The notes: generated by a model not told the origin, from the sequence alone. 64,000 bases of DNA from an uncultured Candidatus Binatia bacterium (GCA_958295985.1 OY282432.1:2637001-2701000); one strand, 5' to 3'; shown: positions 43,424-52,600, counted from the stretch's first letter. A program made the numbers and translations.

Positions 43424-45037
43424 ATGACCGCTTACGGGACCATACGCGAGCTGCTGTCGGATCAGGTCGATAAGCGGCCCGATGCTCTCTGTCTCGTCCA
43501 CGGAGACCGGAGCTGGAGCTACGCCGCGTTCGCCGGGGAGGTGGAAAAGGTGGCGCGGGCTCTCGCGGCGCTGCTTCCACGGGCCGGACGGAAGGTGGCC
43601 CTGTTGCTCCCCAACTGTCCGGAGTTTCTCTGGACGGTGTTCGCCGTGGCCCGTGCCGGGGGTGTGTTCGTTCCGCTCCACACGGCGCAGACGGCCGGCG
43701 AGCTAAAGTATCTCCTGGCCCATTCCGAGGCGCGTTGTCTCATGACCACGGGTGCGTTCATGCCGGTCATCGAGAAGGTCCGCGGTGACTGTCCCGGACT
43801 CGAGCACGTGGTCACGCTCGATGCCGGCAGCGGGAACGGCGTGATGGGGTGGGACGAGTTCATCGGGGCCGCTGGCGGGGAGCCTGAACCTGCGGACGTT
43901 TCGGCCGAGGACCCGGCGTCCATCATCTACACTTCCGGCACCACCGATCGCCCCAAGGGCGTCATGCTGAAGCACTACGCCTTCGCTCTCGCCCCGAGCC
44001 ACAGGGCCCGGGCGCTGGGGTGGACGGAAGGCGACCGGGTGCTGGTGGTGATGCCGCTGTTCCACGTCAACGCCCTGTGTCACATGAGCATCGCCATGAT
44101 GTCGGTGGGCGGCGTGGTGGTGCTCAAGGAGCGGTTCAGCGCCTCCCGCTTCTGGGATGACGTCAAGACCCACGGTGTGACGACGTCGAGCATCATGCAG
44201 ACGATACCGCGGATCCTGCTGAACCTGCCGCGGAATCCGGCGGATGCGGACACATCGTTGAGGCAGGTCATGGCGCTGTTGCCCCCGGAGGTCCACTTGG
44301 AGTTCGAGCGACGCTTCGGCGTCACCGCCATTCCGTCGTACAGCCTCACCGAGGACCTGCTGAGCGTTCTCGGCCCGTTGGAGGACTCCAGACGGAAGCT
44401 CGGCAGTTGCGGCGTGGCCATCGCCCCGGAGGTGCACCGGCTGCGCATCTGCAACGAGGAAGGAGAGAACTGCGGCCCCGGGGAGCTGGGCGAGATCGTC
44501 AAGTGGAGTCCGGCGGTGATGATGGGGTACTACAAGAACCCCGAGGCCACGGCCGCGGCTCTCCGGGACGGCTGGCTCCACACCGGCGACCTCGGCTACC
44601 TGGACGAGGACGGGTTCCTGTACTTCGTCGACCGCAAGAAGGACATGATCAAGCGCAGCGGAGAGAACATCGCGCCGGCGGAGGTGGAACGGGTCCTGAC
44701 TTCCCATCCGCTCGTTGCCGAGTGCGCGGTGGTGGCGGTGGCGGATCCCATCCGCCAGGAAGAGGTCAAGGCATCCGTTGTGCTGGCGGACGGGGCCTCG
44801 CCCGAGGACCTGCCGCCGGAGCAGCTTTGGGCGTTCTGTGCCGAGCGCCTGGCGTCGTTCAAGGTCCCCCGGTACCTCGACTACCGGCGGGAGTTGCCGA
44901 AGACCCCCAGTTCCAAGGTGCAGAAGAATCTCCTCCGGGAAGAGGGCTTGACCTCCGGCCTGGTGGACCGCCAGGAGCTCCGGCAACCGCCACGCCGGGG
45001 CCCGCGCCTTGACAATGAAGCGCGCAGCGGACGATGA
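43424..45037 (+). CDS. AMP-forming acyl-CoA synthetase
   Basis: ANL-superfamily ligase that forms acyl-AMP, then acyl-CoA. The 537-residue product has SIIYTSGTTDRPKGVML (P-loop-like motif A3), PSYSLTEDL (A5 region), GWLHTGDLGYLDEDGFLYFV with RKKDMIKRSGENIAPAEVE (A7-A8), and the catalytic Lys region TPSSKVQKNLLR. The start is the ATG at 43424; the longer frame begins in the intergenic region. It may activate a carboxylic or aromatic acid for the pathways around it, but CaiC-like or fatty-acid ligases look similar. Confidence 0.87.
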   Translation: MTAYGTIRELLSDQVDKRPDALCLVHGDRSWSYAAFAGEVEKVARALAALLPRAGRKVALLLPNCPEFLWTVFAVARAGGVFVPLHTAQTAGELKYLLAHSEARCLMTTGAFMPVIEKVRGDCPGLEHVVTLDAGSGNGVMGWDEFIGAAGGEPEPADVSAEDPASIIYTSGTTDRPKGVMLKHYAFALAPSHRARALGWTEGDRVLVVMPLFHVNALCHMSIAMMSVGGVVVLKERFSASRFWDDVKTHGVTTSSIMQTIPRILLNLPRNPADADTSLRQVMALLPPEVHLEFERRFGVTAIPSYSLTEDLLSVLGPLEDSRRKLGSCGVAIAPEVHRLRICNEEGENCGPGELGEIVKWSPAVMMGYYKNPEATAAALRDGWLHTGDLGYLDEDGFLYFVDRKKDMIKRSGENIAPAEVERVLTSHPLVAECAVVAVADPIRQEEVKASVVLADGASPEDLPPEQLWAFCAERLASFKVPRYLDYRRELPKTPSSKVQKNLLREEGLTSGLVDRQELRQPPRRGPRLDNEARSGR

Positions 45038-45095
45038 TGGCGCCGTCGCAAGACAACGAGGCCGTAACCATCCCGCAAGCAGAAAGGAAAGCACC

Positions 45096-46922
45096 GTGGC
45101 AAAACGCATGAACAGCACCACGCAGAAGCATCGACCCAGGAATCTCGGCAGCCCGAAAATGCGCTGGGGCAGCGACGTGGTGGCGGCGGTCGCCCGCAAG
45201 CTGGATCTCAAGTACATCGCACTGGTCCCGGGGGCGAGCTACCGTGGGTTCCACGACAGCCTGGTGAACTATCTGGGCAACGAGAACCCGCAGATGGTCA
45301 CTTGCCTGCACGAGGAACACTCGGTTTCCATCGCCGACGGATATGCCAAGGCCACGGACGAGCCCATGGCGGTGGCGCTGCACTCCAACGTGGGGCTGAT
45401 GCACGCCACCATGACCATCTTCAATGCATGGTGCGACCGGACCCCGATGGTGATATTCGGCGCCACCGGTCCGGTGGACGCCCACAAGCGGCGCCCGTGG
45501 ATCGACTGGATCCACACCGCCAAGGACCAGGGCGCCATCATCCGGCACTACACCAAGTGGGACGATCAGCCGGCCTCGCCGCAGGCGGCGGTGGAGTCGG
45601 TGCTGCGGGCGAACCAGATGGCGCGGACCGCGCCGTTCGGCCCGGTCTACGTCTGCCTCGACGTCGGTCTTCAGGAGGAGGCGCTCACCGAGGAGGTGCT
45701 GATCCCGGACGCGTCGCGGTATGCTCCGGCAGACCCGCCGTGCGCGTCGCCGGCCGCGGTGAAGCGCGCCCGGGCGCTGCTGAAGAAGGCCAGGTTCCCC
45801 GTGATCCTCATGGGGCGCGTCTCCCGAAGCAAGGCGGACTGGGAACGCCGGGTGCAGTTGGCCGAAGCCCTGAACGCACCGGTGCTGACCAGCTCCAACG
45901 ATCCGTCTTCCTTCCCCACCACGCACCCGTTGCACCTGGCCCCTCCGGGGCTCCGGCCCTCCAAACAGGCCACCGCCCTGGTCAGCAAAGCCGATGTCAT
46001 CCTGAGCTTCGACTGGCTGGACCTGGCAGGCTTTCTCCGGGGTTGCCTGGGGGCGTCGCAGACCCAGTCGCCCGCCGACAAGACCATCATCCACTGCTCC
46101 ATGGACACCTATCGCACCAACGGTTGGAGCATGGACCATCAGGCGCTTCCGGCGGTGGACGTCCCGGTGGCGGCGTGTCCGGATACCTTCGTGGAGCAGC
46201 TTCTGGAAGGCTTCGGCCGCAAGCGCCCCGCGGCCGCGGGTTTGAAGAACATCACCCACTGGACCCGCACGCCCACCGGGAAGGCCCGGCCCAGGCAGGG
46301 CGTCCCCATGACGCTCATGGACATGGCGCTCACCGTGCGCGAGTTCGCCCGTGACAAGCCCGTAACGTTCGCGCGTCTGCCCATCGGCTGGCCCGGCGAA
46401 GGCGCGGAGTTCAGCGGCCCGCTGTCCTTCATGGGCAATGACGGCGGCGGCGGCGTGGGCAGCGGTCCCGGCCACGCGGTGGGCGCGGCGCTGGCGCTCA
46501 AGGGCAAGGGCCGGCTGGTGGTGGGGGTTCTGGGCGACGGCGACTACCTGATGGGCTGCAACGCGCTGTGGACGGCCACGCACATGGATCTGCCGCTGCT
46601 GGTGGTCATCGCCGACAACCGTTCCTACTACAACGACGAGATGCACCAGGAGCGGGTGGCGGTGATGCGCAAGCGGCCGGTGCAGAACCGCTGGATCGGA
46701 CAGCGGCTCGATGACCCGCCGGTGGACCTCATCGCCATGGGCAGGGCGCAAGGGTTCGACGGCGAGGCGCCGGTGTCCACGTCCGAGGACCTGGCCGCGG
46801 CGCTGGAACGCGGCGCCAAGGTGGTGGGCAAGGGCGGGCGCTACGTCATCAACGCGCTGGTGGAGCCGGGTTACGCCGAGACCGGTGTGGATCAGCGGGC
46901 GGCGATGGACAAGAAAGACTGA
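45096..46922 (+). CDS. Thiamine diphosphate-dependent enzyme (second paralogue)
   Basis: A 608-residue ThDP enzyme: cofactor-activating Glu in LHEEHSVSIADGYAKA, then the PP domain with GDGDYLMGCNALW and ADNRSYYND (GDG...N motif). It differs strongly from the ThDP enzyme at 38500, so it is not a recent duplicate. A GTG start at 45096 is favoured by AAAGGAAAG upstream; the ATG at 45108 is an alternative. It follows the acyl-CoA ligase by 58 bases. 2-oxo-acid decarboxylation or ligation is expected; substrate unknown. Confidence 0.85.
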   Translation: MAKRMNSTTQKHRPRNLGSPKMRWGSDVVAAVARKLDLKYIALVPGASYRGFHDSLVNYLGNENPQMVTCLHEEHSVSIADGYAKATDEPMAVALHSNVGLMHATMTIFNAWCDRTPMVIFGATGPVDAHKRRPWIDWIHTAKDQGAIIRHYTKWDDQPASPQAAVESVLRANQMARTAPFGPVYVCLDVGLQEEALTEEVLIPDASRYAPADPPCASPAAVKRARALLKKARFPVILMGRVSRSKADWERRVQLAEALNAPVLTSSNDPSSFPTTHPLHLAPPGLRPSKQATALVSKADVILSFDWLDLAGFLRGCLGASQTQSPADKTIIHCSMDTYRTNGWSMDHQALPAVDVPVAACPDTFVEQLLEGFGRKRPAAAGLKNITHWTRTPTGKARPRQGVPMTLMDMALTVREFARDKPVTFARLPIGWPGEGAEFSGPLSFMGNDGGGGVGSGPGHAVGAALALKGKGRLVVGVLGDGDYLMGCNALWTATHMDLPLLVVIADNRSYYNDEMHQERVAVMRKRPVQNRWIGQRLDDPPVDLIAMGRAQGFDGEAPVSTSEDLAAALERGAKVVGKGGRYVINALVEPGYAETGVDQRAAMDKKD

Positions 46923-47025
46923 CGCGCGGGCTGGTCAGATCAAGCGTAACGTCCCGCGGCTTCGGTCCGCCGTGCCTGTGCCGGGCTTGCCGAAGGGCGC
47001 AAACCTTCCAAGGGCGCAAACTTGC

Positions 47026-47610
47026 CTACACGTCGAAGAAGACCGTCTCCCGTGGACCTTGCAGGTAGACGTCGAACTCGTACACGGGCGGCGTCTCGCC
47101 GCCTTGCCGCCTGACGGCCAGCAGGGTCTCGCGCCGGCCCGCGTCCTCGATGGCTTGCAAGACCGGGTCCTTTTCGTTCGCCGCGGCCTCGTCCGCGAAA
47201 TAGATCCTCGTCACCAGACGCTTCAGCAGCCCCCGGGCGAACACGGACAGGGAGATGTGCGGCGCCTGCATGGTCTCTCCCGGTCCGGGGGCGCATCCGG
47301 GCTTGACCGTGACGACGGTGAAGCGGCCCTGGCCGTCGGTGACGGCGCGGCCGAAGCCGTCGAACCCGGGCACCAACGGCACTTCCCGGGTGTCTTCGGC
47401 ATGGGCGTACCGGCCGTGGACGTTGGCCTGCCAGACTTCGATGACGCTGTCGTCCACGGGTTGTCCCGCGCCGTCGAGGAGGCGTCCCTGAATGCGGATG
47501 GCGTTGGGGTCACCCGGCCCCACAAGCTCCGCGCCGCTCTCCCACGGCACCATGATGCGGTGAAACGGGCCGATGGTCTGGGAAGGGGTGGTTCCGCGCT
47601 GCGCCGGCAT
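47026..47610 (-). CDS. pcaG: Protocatechuate 3,4-dioxygenase alpha subunit
   Basis: The 194-residue intradiol dioxygenase subunit shares the family fold: TPSQTIGPFHRI, GRLLDGAGQPVDDSVIEVWQANVHGRY, and CAPGPGETMQAPHISLSVFARGLLKR. Alpha subunits keep the fold but lack a complete iron site, as here. It starts four bases after the pcaH stop, so the two are one unit. The heterodimer opens protocatechuate between the hydroxyls to 3-carboxy-cis,cis-muconate, entering the 3-oxoadipate pathway. Confidence 0.9.
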   Translation of the reverse strand: MPAQRGTTPSQTIGPFHRIMVPWESGAELVGPGDPNAIRIQGRLLDGAGQPVDDSVIEVWQANVHGRYAHAEDTREVPLVPGFDGFGRAVTDGQGRFTVVTVKPGCAPGPGETMQAPHISLSVFARGLLKRLVTRIYFADEAAANEKDPVLQAIEDAGRRETLLAVRRQGGETPPVYEFDVYLQGPRETVFFDV

Positions 47611-47614
47611 CCGC

Positions 47615-48319
47615 TCAACTCTCCATGGGGGTACCGTCCCGCCCCCGCAGGACGATGTCGAACTCGTAGGCCAATGCCCATTCGGGTTCCGTGTTACTCA
47701 GGTCGAGCCGGGCCACCAGCCGTTCCCTCGCGTGCGCGTCGGAAACGGAGTTGAAGATCGGGTCGCAGGCCAGCAACGGATCTCCCGGAAAATACATCTG
47801 CGTGATCAGCCGGGTCACGAAGGCGGTGCCGAAGAGCGAGAAGTGGACGTGCGCCGGCCGCCACGCGTTGGGGTCGTTGCCCCAGGGATAGGCGGCGGGC
47901 TTGATGGTCACGAAGCGGTACCGCCCGTCGGCATCGGTCGTGCAGCGGCCGCCGCCGCTGAAGTTGGGGTCGAGCGGGGCAGGGTGGTTGTCGATGTCGT
48001 GGCGGTAGCGCCCGGCCGAGTTGGCCTGCCAGATCTCCATGAGCGCGTCCGGTACCGGCCTGCCGTCGGAGTCCGTCACTCGGCCGAGGACGATGATCCT
48101 CTCTCCCAGGGGCTCCCCGTCATGTTGCCGGGTCAGGTCGTGGTCCAGGGGCCCGACCTTCTCGTGTCCGTATACCGGCCCGGTGATCTCCGACAGCGTG
48201 TGGGGCAACGGCACCAGCGGTTGCCTGGGTGCTCGCAACACCGTGGAACGGTAGTCCGGATGGAGATAGGGCGGCTGCTCCGCGGCCTCGTCGCGTTTGT
48301 ATCCGATGATCTCGTTCAT
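47615..48319 (-). CDS. pcaH: Protocatechuate 3,4-dioxygenase beta subunit
   Basis: The catalytic 234-residue subunit carries the Fe(III) ligands Y105 (GRYRHD), Y144 (PAAYPWGN), H157 and H159 (RPAHVHFSLFG), shifted by three from the P. putida enzyme. Arg153 and the GGGRCTTDADGRYRF strand are also present. It is followed by pcaG. Ring opening here is intradiol, unlike the extradiol LigAB at 40454. No pcaB, pcaC or pcaD homologues are in the window, so downstream steps are elsewhere. Confidence 0.93.
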   Translation of the reverse strand: MNEIIGYKRDEAAEQPPYLHPDYRSTVLRAPRQPLVPLPHTLSEITGPVYGHEKVGPLDHDLTRQHDGEPLGERIIVLGRVTDSDGRPVPDALMEIWQANSAGRYRHDIDNHPAPLDPNFSGGGRCTTDADGRYRFVTIKPAAYPWGNDPNAWRPAHVHFSLFGTAFVTRLITQMYFPGDPLLACDPIFNSVSDAHARERLVARLDLSNTEPEWALAYEFDIVLRGRDGTPMES

Positions 48320-48497
48320 GGCGTGATTCCCTTTGCCTTCCGTCCCTCACGGGATCCCGTGGTCCGGCTTGGCCGGGCACTACTCAGGGGTGCGGGCTCC
48401 TGTTTACTACAGTGGAGAGGGGCGCCTGACAAGGTTGGGAAGGTCGTCACTGCGCGCTTGACGCTGGTGAACTCGCGGTGACGTACGTTGAGAAGGA

Positions 48498-49682
48498 TCA
48501 TGAGGCCCCGGGCCTGTAGAGCAGCGCCACCCCGGCGCCCGCGAGCGTGAGCAGCCCGACCCAGACGAAGCCGAGGTCGAACGCCCCGAGGTCGCCGCTC
48601 AAGCCCAGGAACCATGGAATCACCCCGCCGCCGATGACGAAGGCCATGGGCACCACCAGGGATACGGCCGTGCCGCGGGTCTGTGCGTCGTCCATGGCCG
48701 AGAGCGCGGTGAAGCCCGCGGGGAAGAAGCCCACCGCCACCGACGGCTGGATGAAGACAGCCACGGCGAGCCAGGAATCCGACACCAAGCCCACCAGCGC
48801 CGTGGTGACGCCGCTGAGAGCCAGGGTCACCGAAAGGGTGCGGCGGATACCGAACCGGTCCGCGGCCCAACCCGCCAACAGGGCCAGTAACGGACAGGCG
48901 CCCCGGGAGAGCCCCACCAGGGTGTTGGCCCAACCCTCTCCGAGGCCGCGGGCCGAGACCAGGTAGAGCGGAAGCATGGTGAAGACGCCCAGCGTGATGG
49001 CGACGCCCATGATGAACAGTACCAGAACGACCCATAGCATGGGGTTCTTCAGGTATCGCCGGATGACGGCCAGGGCAGGAGGCTCGCCGGTAAACTTGCC
49101 GCCGCGGCCGGCGACGGCGTAAAGCCCGCTGGCCAGGAAGTTGACGATCCCGAAATGGAAGAGGATGGCACGCCACGACAGGCTTCGAAGCAGGAATTCC
49201 GCCAGCAACGGCACGGCAATGAAGCTCGTGTTGGGCGCCAACTCGTGGATGGAGATGGCCTTGCCCCAGTGCGGCCGGGTGACCAGGGAGGTGATGGTGG
49301 CGAGGGCCGACGGCAGGTAGAAGCCGGCGCTGAGGCCCATGGTGAAGACTCCCAGACGCATGCCCGTCAAGGTAGTGGCGCTGGCCACCCACAGGGTGGA
49401 CAGGCCCAGGAGGGCAAAGGACAGCACGATGGTGCGGTGGTGCGTCAACCGGGCCGATACATACCCGGCCCCGGACATGGCGGTGAGGTATCCGGCCGAG
49501 ACGAACAGGAAGAACATGCCGGCCTGGGCGTGGGTAATCTCCAGGTCCGCTTCCACGGTCGGCAGCAAGGGCGCCAGGATGACCCGCCCGGTGAAGTTCA
49601 GCAGGAAGATCGCCGCCATCAGCAGCACGGCAGGGGCCTGCTTGCGGAAGGCGGTGTCGGTGGAGGTGTCCGGGAGGCTCAT
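48498..49682 (-). CDS. Major facilitator superfamily transporter
   Basis: A 394-residue integral membrane protein with about 12 helices. Visible MFS features include the loop motif AGYVSARLTHHRTIVL (motif A-like, after helix 2) and GWAADRFGIRRTLSVT (its repeat in the second half). It begins with ATG overlapping the upstream RraA-like stop as ATGA, so it is coupled to the rraA-like and LigB-like genes. A role in aromatic-acid uptake or efflux is likely from context, but MFS substrates cannot be read from sequence. Confidence 0.87.
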   Translation of the reverse strand: MSLPDTSTDTAFRKQAPAVLLMAAIFLLNFTGRVILAPLLPTVEADLEITHAQAGMFFLFVSAGYLTAMSGAGYVSARLTHHRTIVLSFALLGLSTLWVASATTLTGMRLGVFTMGLSAGFYLPSALATITSLVTRPHWGKAISIHELAPNTSFIAVPLLAEFLLRSLSWRAILFHFGIVNFLASGLYAVAGRGGKFTGEPPALAVIRRYLKNPMLWVVLVLFIMGVAITLGVFTMLPLYLVSARGLGEGWANTLVGLSRGACPLLALLAGWAADRFGIRRTLSVTLALSGVTTALVGLVSDSWLAVAVFIQPSVAVGFFPAGFTALSAMDDAQTRGTAVSLVVPMAFVIGGGVIPWFLGLSGDLGAFDLGFVWVGLLTLAGAGVALLYRPGAS

Positions 49683-50347
49683 TGCTTGCCTCCGTCCTCG
49701 AGCATGGACTCGTAGCTCAGGCCCATGACCTCGCTGACGGCGCGGCCCTTGCGGATCTCCGCGGCCATGAGATTTTCCCGGTGGGCGATCGTCTCGGCCT
49801 CGGCAACGACTTCCAGCTCCTTCGCTTGCGGGATGAAGACGACGCCGCTGCCGTCGGCGATGACGAGGTCTCCGGGATGGACCTGCACGCCGCGGAACTG
49901 GATCTCTTCGTTGCAGGACTGCTCCAGGATGCGCCCCCGCGCAGTCATGGGCGCCGCGCTTCCGGCGTACACGGGGAAACCGAGCTCACGGCTCTCGTCG
50001 ACGTCGCGGCAGGCGCCGTCCACGATGACGCCGGCAACGCCCTTGAGCTTGGCGGCGAGGGACAGCAGGCCGCCCCAGGCCGGGATGGGGCGTCCGGAGT
50101 TGTCGATGACGATGACGTTGCCGGTCTCCGCGGCTTCGATGGCGCGGGTGCCCAGGTGCTGCTTCGACCCGTCGAGTCCGGCGGGTTTCAGCTTCATGGT
50201 CACGGAGCGGCCGCAGATTCGGGGGCAGGGCCAGACCGGGCCAACGCCGGTGGTGGCGCCGCGCAGACCGAGACGGTCCAGCGCGTCGGACACCGCGCAG
50301 GTGTCGAGTTGCGAGAGTCGTTGGACGATGTCCTGTTCGCCGCTCAT
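49679..50347 (-). CDS. RraA-family protein, 4-carboxy-4-hydroxy-2-oxoadipate aldolase-like
   Basis: A 222-residue protein with the RraA/HMG-CHA aldolase fold. The active-site segment WGGLLSLAAKLKGVAGVIVDGACRDVDE contains the Asp/Arg of CHA aldolase (DGxxRD). HMG/CHA aldolases split the meta-cleavage product of protocatechuate or gallate to pyruvate and oxaloacetate. It lies 46 bases after a LigB-like dioxygenase and overlaps the MFS start, so these three likely form an operon. RraA itself (an RNase E inhibitor) is less likely in this context. Confidence 0.82.
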   Translation of the reverse strand: MSGEQDIVQRLSQLDTCAVSDALDRLGLRGATTGVGPVWPCPRICGRSVTMKLKPAGLDGSKQHLGTRAIEAAETGNVIVIDNSGRPIPAWGGLLSLAAKLKGVAGVIVDGACRDVDESRELGFPVYAGSAAPMTARGRILEQSCNEEIQFRGVQVHPGDLVIADGSGVVFIPQAKELEVVAEAETIAHRENLMAAEIRKGRAVSEVMGLSYESMLEDGGKQ

Positions 50348-50393
50348 GAATTCCTCGTGTCGTTCCGTGCCGGCCGCTACCGCGTGCCGGCCG

Positions 50394-51335
50394 CTACCGC
50401 CAGTAGGCGAAGCCCATGCCGCACCCCGTGCCGGCGGCGGTCCGGTATCCCGGGACGTAGTCCACCAGGGTCATCTCCATGGGCTCCGCGGCTCCACCCA
50501 GCGCGACCCAGTTGAGGATCTCCGAGGTGCCGCTCCTGAGCTTCTCCCGCGGGAGCGAGCGGAGTCCGTCCGCGTCGTTCTCGGCCAGGGCCTTCAGCGT
50601 GGCCCGGTCGATGTCCTCGTCGACCACGAAGTGGCTCATGCCGCCGGACGCCATCACGGCTACCCGGGCGCCGGATTCCCAGGACTCGATGGCCTCGCGG
50701 ATGCAGCGTCCCAGGGCGTAGCAGCGCCCGGGCGCGGGCTGGTTCGGCGGATAGTACGTATTGACCATGACCGGCACCATGGGCAGTGTCCCCCCGGGCA
50801 GGACACGCCGGTACAGGAAGCTGAACGCGTGGCCGATACCCCCGCGCAACCGGTTGGTCCGCGCGATGTCGAACTCGTGGTCCGAAAGCCATGCGATGAG
50901 GTACTCGGCCAGTTCCGTGTGGTTTTGATAGACCGGGGCGGTCCCTGCCCAACCCCGCTGTTCGGCCGTCTTCCACTCGGGCATGGCCCCCGTGCGCGGA
51001 GGCACGGGCAGCTCCGCCCCGTGGTAGACGGCGAAGGTCGGCATGTTGTCGTCCAGGAACTGCTCGTGCTGGTCGTCGCCCAACGTGACGATGACGTCCG
51101 GGTCGGCCTCCCGCAGCCTGCCGCCCAGCACTCGCAGGGCGTGCTGGCACGCTTCGAATCGTTCGCGGAATCTTTCGGGGGTGGTCTCCTGTCCGATGTC
51201 CGCTCTCGCCGCGGCCAGCAACGCGGGATAGTCCAGGCGGGGGTCGTTTTCGTCCTTGGTTTGCAGCAGGCGCCAGTCGGCGATGCTCAACTGAGGGGTG
51301 TGGGACGTGGCCAGCGCCAGGACGATTTCTGCCAT
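50394..51335 (-). CDS. LigB-like extradiol dioxygenase (second, without small subunit)
   Basis: A 313-residue class III extradiol dioxygenase-like protein: H12 (LATSHTPQ), a His in TLGDDQHEQFLDDNMP and GGMSHFVVDED. The protein is longer than LigB and no LigA-like gene lies beside it, so it may be a single-subunit member. It heads an operon with the CHA-aldolase-like and MFS genes. Some LigB-like proteins act on other ring systems; the substrate is unknown. Confidence 0.82.
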   Translation of the reverse strand: MAEIVLALATSHTPQLSIADWRLLQTKDENDPRLDYPALLAAARADIGQETTPERFRERFEACQHALRVLGGRLREADPDVIVTLGDDQHEQFLDDNMPTFAVYHGAELPVPPRTGAMPEWKTAEQRGWAGTAPVYQNHTELAEYLIAWLSDHEFDIARTNRLRGGIGHAFSFLYRRVLPGGTLPMVPVMVNTYYPPNQPAPGRCYALGRCIREAIESWESGARVAVMASGGMSHFVVDEDIDRATLKALAENDADGLRSLPREKLRSGTSEILNWVALGGAAEPMEMTLVDYVPGYRTAAGTGCGMGFAYWR

Positions 51336-51441
51336 GGTAGATGTTTCAGGCGCAGTTCAGTGCCGTGTCCCGACAAACGCCACTCCGTTCACGAGAGCGC
51401 TTATTGGAAAAGGCGGAGGCTGTCAAGCTGCCTGCTCCGGG

Positions 51442-51471
51442 TTGACACTCGGAAAGATCCTTGGATAAAGT
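51442..51471 (+). promoter_or_regulatory. Candidate promoter of the first tricarboxylate-type receptor gene
   Basis: TTGACA (51442-51447), 18-base spacer, TAAAGT (51466-51471). The block TTGACACTCGGAAAG resembles the one at 24954 in front of another transport receptor. Confidence 0.45.
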
Positions 51472-51509
51472 CTCCCGGTGCGAGAAATCAAACCTATCAG
51501 GAGGTGCAG

Positions 51510-52532
51510 ATGAGAGTTTTCATGGCCATGACCGTTACGCTGTTGGCTGTCATGATTTCCAGTCCGCTCTACGGCGCGGACGATTTCTACAAAGGCAAGA
51601 AGATACGTCTGATCGTGTCGTCGACGCCCGGAGGCGGCAACGACACCTACTCCCGGCTCATTGCCCGGCACATTTCCCGGCACATCCCGGGGAATCCCTC
51701 GATCATCGTGCAGAACATGCCCGGGGCCGGCGGCGTGATGGCCGCGGACTACCTTTACCGGAAGGCCAAGCGGGACGGCACGGTGTTCGAGCAGATCAAC
51801 TGGGGCGTGTGGTTCCACCAGGTCGTGGGCGACAAGCGCGCGCGGTTCGACTTCAACAAGATGAACGCCGTCGGCGTCGCCGCCATCGAGAGCGCCATCC
51901 TGTTCACCCGCAAGAGCGAATTCCCCGACTGGAAGTCGGTATTGGCCTCCAAGAAGCTCATCACCAGCGGAAACAGCGGCCGTCAATCACTGGGCCATAC
52001 CATGGGCAAGGTGATGGAAAAGCTCGCGGGGAAGAAGATCTTCGACTATATCTTCGGGTATCCCGGCGCCCGGCAGTACAGCCTCGCGTTCCGCCAGGGT
52101 GAGGTCCAGTCTTCGGGGAACACCCCCGGCTCGTTCAGGGATCAACTTGGGGACATGTGGGACGACGGCAAGGTCGCCATGCTGGCTCAGGCGCCCACGC
52201 CCGAGGGAGGCAGGACCAAGGCTTTCCCCGATACGCCGACGCTGTTGGAATACGCCAAGACCGATGCGCACCGCGACCTCGTGAACGTGACCTTCGGACT
52301 CACCCACTACGGCCGCCCGTATTCGCTTCCGCCGGGCGTGCCCAAGGACCGTGTCGAGATCCTGCGCAAGGCTTTCACCGCCACCATGAACGATCCGAAG
52401 TTCCTGGGGGAGGCCAAGAGGCTCAAGCGGGACATCATCCCCTCGACCGGCGCGCAGCTCCAGAAGCTCTGGAAAGACGTTCTCAACGCGCCGCCCGAGA
52501 ACAAGGCCATCATCAAGGAGATCTGGCTATAG
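51510..52532 (+). CDS. Tripartite tricarboxylate transporter receptor (Bug/TctC family), copy 1
   Basis: A 340-residue periplasmic receptor with signal peptide (MRVFMAMTVTLLAVMISSPLYG). The Bug hallmark is KKIRLIVSSTPGGGNDTYSRL with QNMPGAGGVMAADYLY. Such receptors bind a dicarboxylate or aromatic acid and deliver it to TctA/TctB. GGAGGTGCAG precedes the ATG; the open frame to 49725 is antisense to neighbouring genes and is ignored. It is one of three related receptors; an intrinsic terminator follows at 52566. Confidence 0.9.
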   Translation: MRVFMAMTVTLLAVMISSPLYGADDFYKGKKIRLIVSSTPGGGNDTYSRLIARHISRHIPGNPSIIVQNMPGAGGVMAADYLYRKAKRDGTVFEQINWGVWFHQVVGDKRARFDFNKMNAVGVAAIESAILFTRKSEFPDWKSVLASKKLITSGNSGRQSLGHTMGKVMEKLAGKKIFDYIFGYPGARQYSLAFRQGEVQSSGNTPGSFRDQLGDMWDDGKVAMLAQAPTPEGGRTKAFPDTPTLLEYAKTDAHRDLVNVTFGLTHYGRPYSLPPGVPKDRVEILRKAFTATMNDPKFLGEAKRLKRDIIPSTGAQLQKLWKDVLNAPPENKAIIKEIWL

Positions 52533-52565
52533 CGAATGTGACGTCACCTGGACGGCACTCTACCG

Positions 52566-52600
52566 AGGCGCCGGGAGCGAAAGTTCCCGGCGCCTTGTCG
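52566..52600 (+). terminator. Intrinsic terminator after receptor copy 1
   Basis: AGGCGCCGGGA (52566-52576) pairs perfectly with TCCCGGCGCCT (52585-52595), with an 8-base loop GCGAAAGT, followed by TGTCGTTT. Confidence 0.7.

Noticed and set aside
49725-52532. 935-codon frame running into receptor copy 1
   Set aside because: The upstream part is antisense to the RraA-like and LigB-like genes. The real receptor starts at the ATG at 51510, after a clear ribosome-binding site and with a signal peptide.
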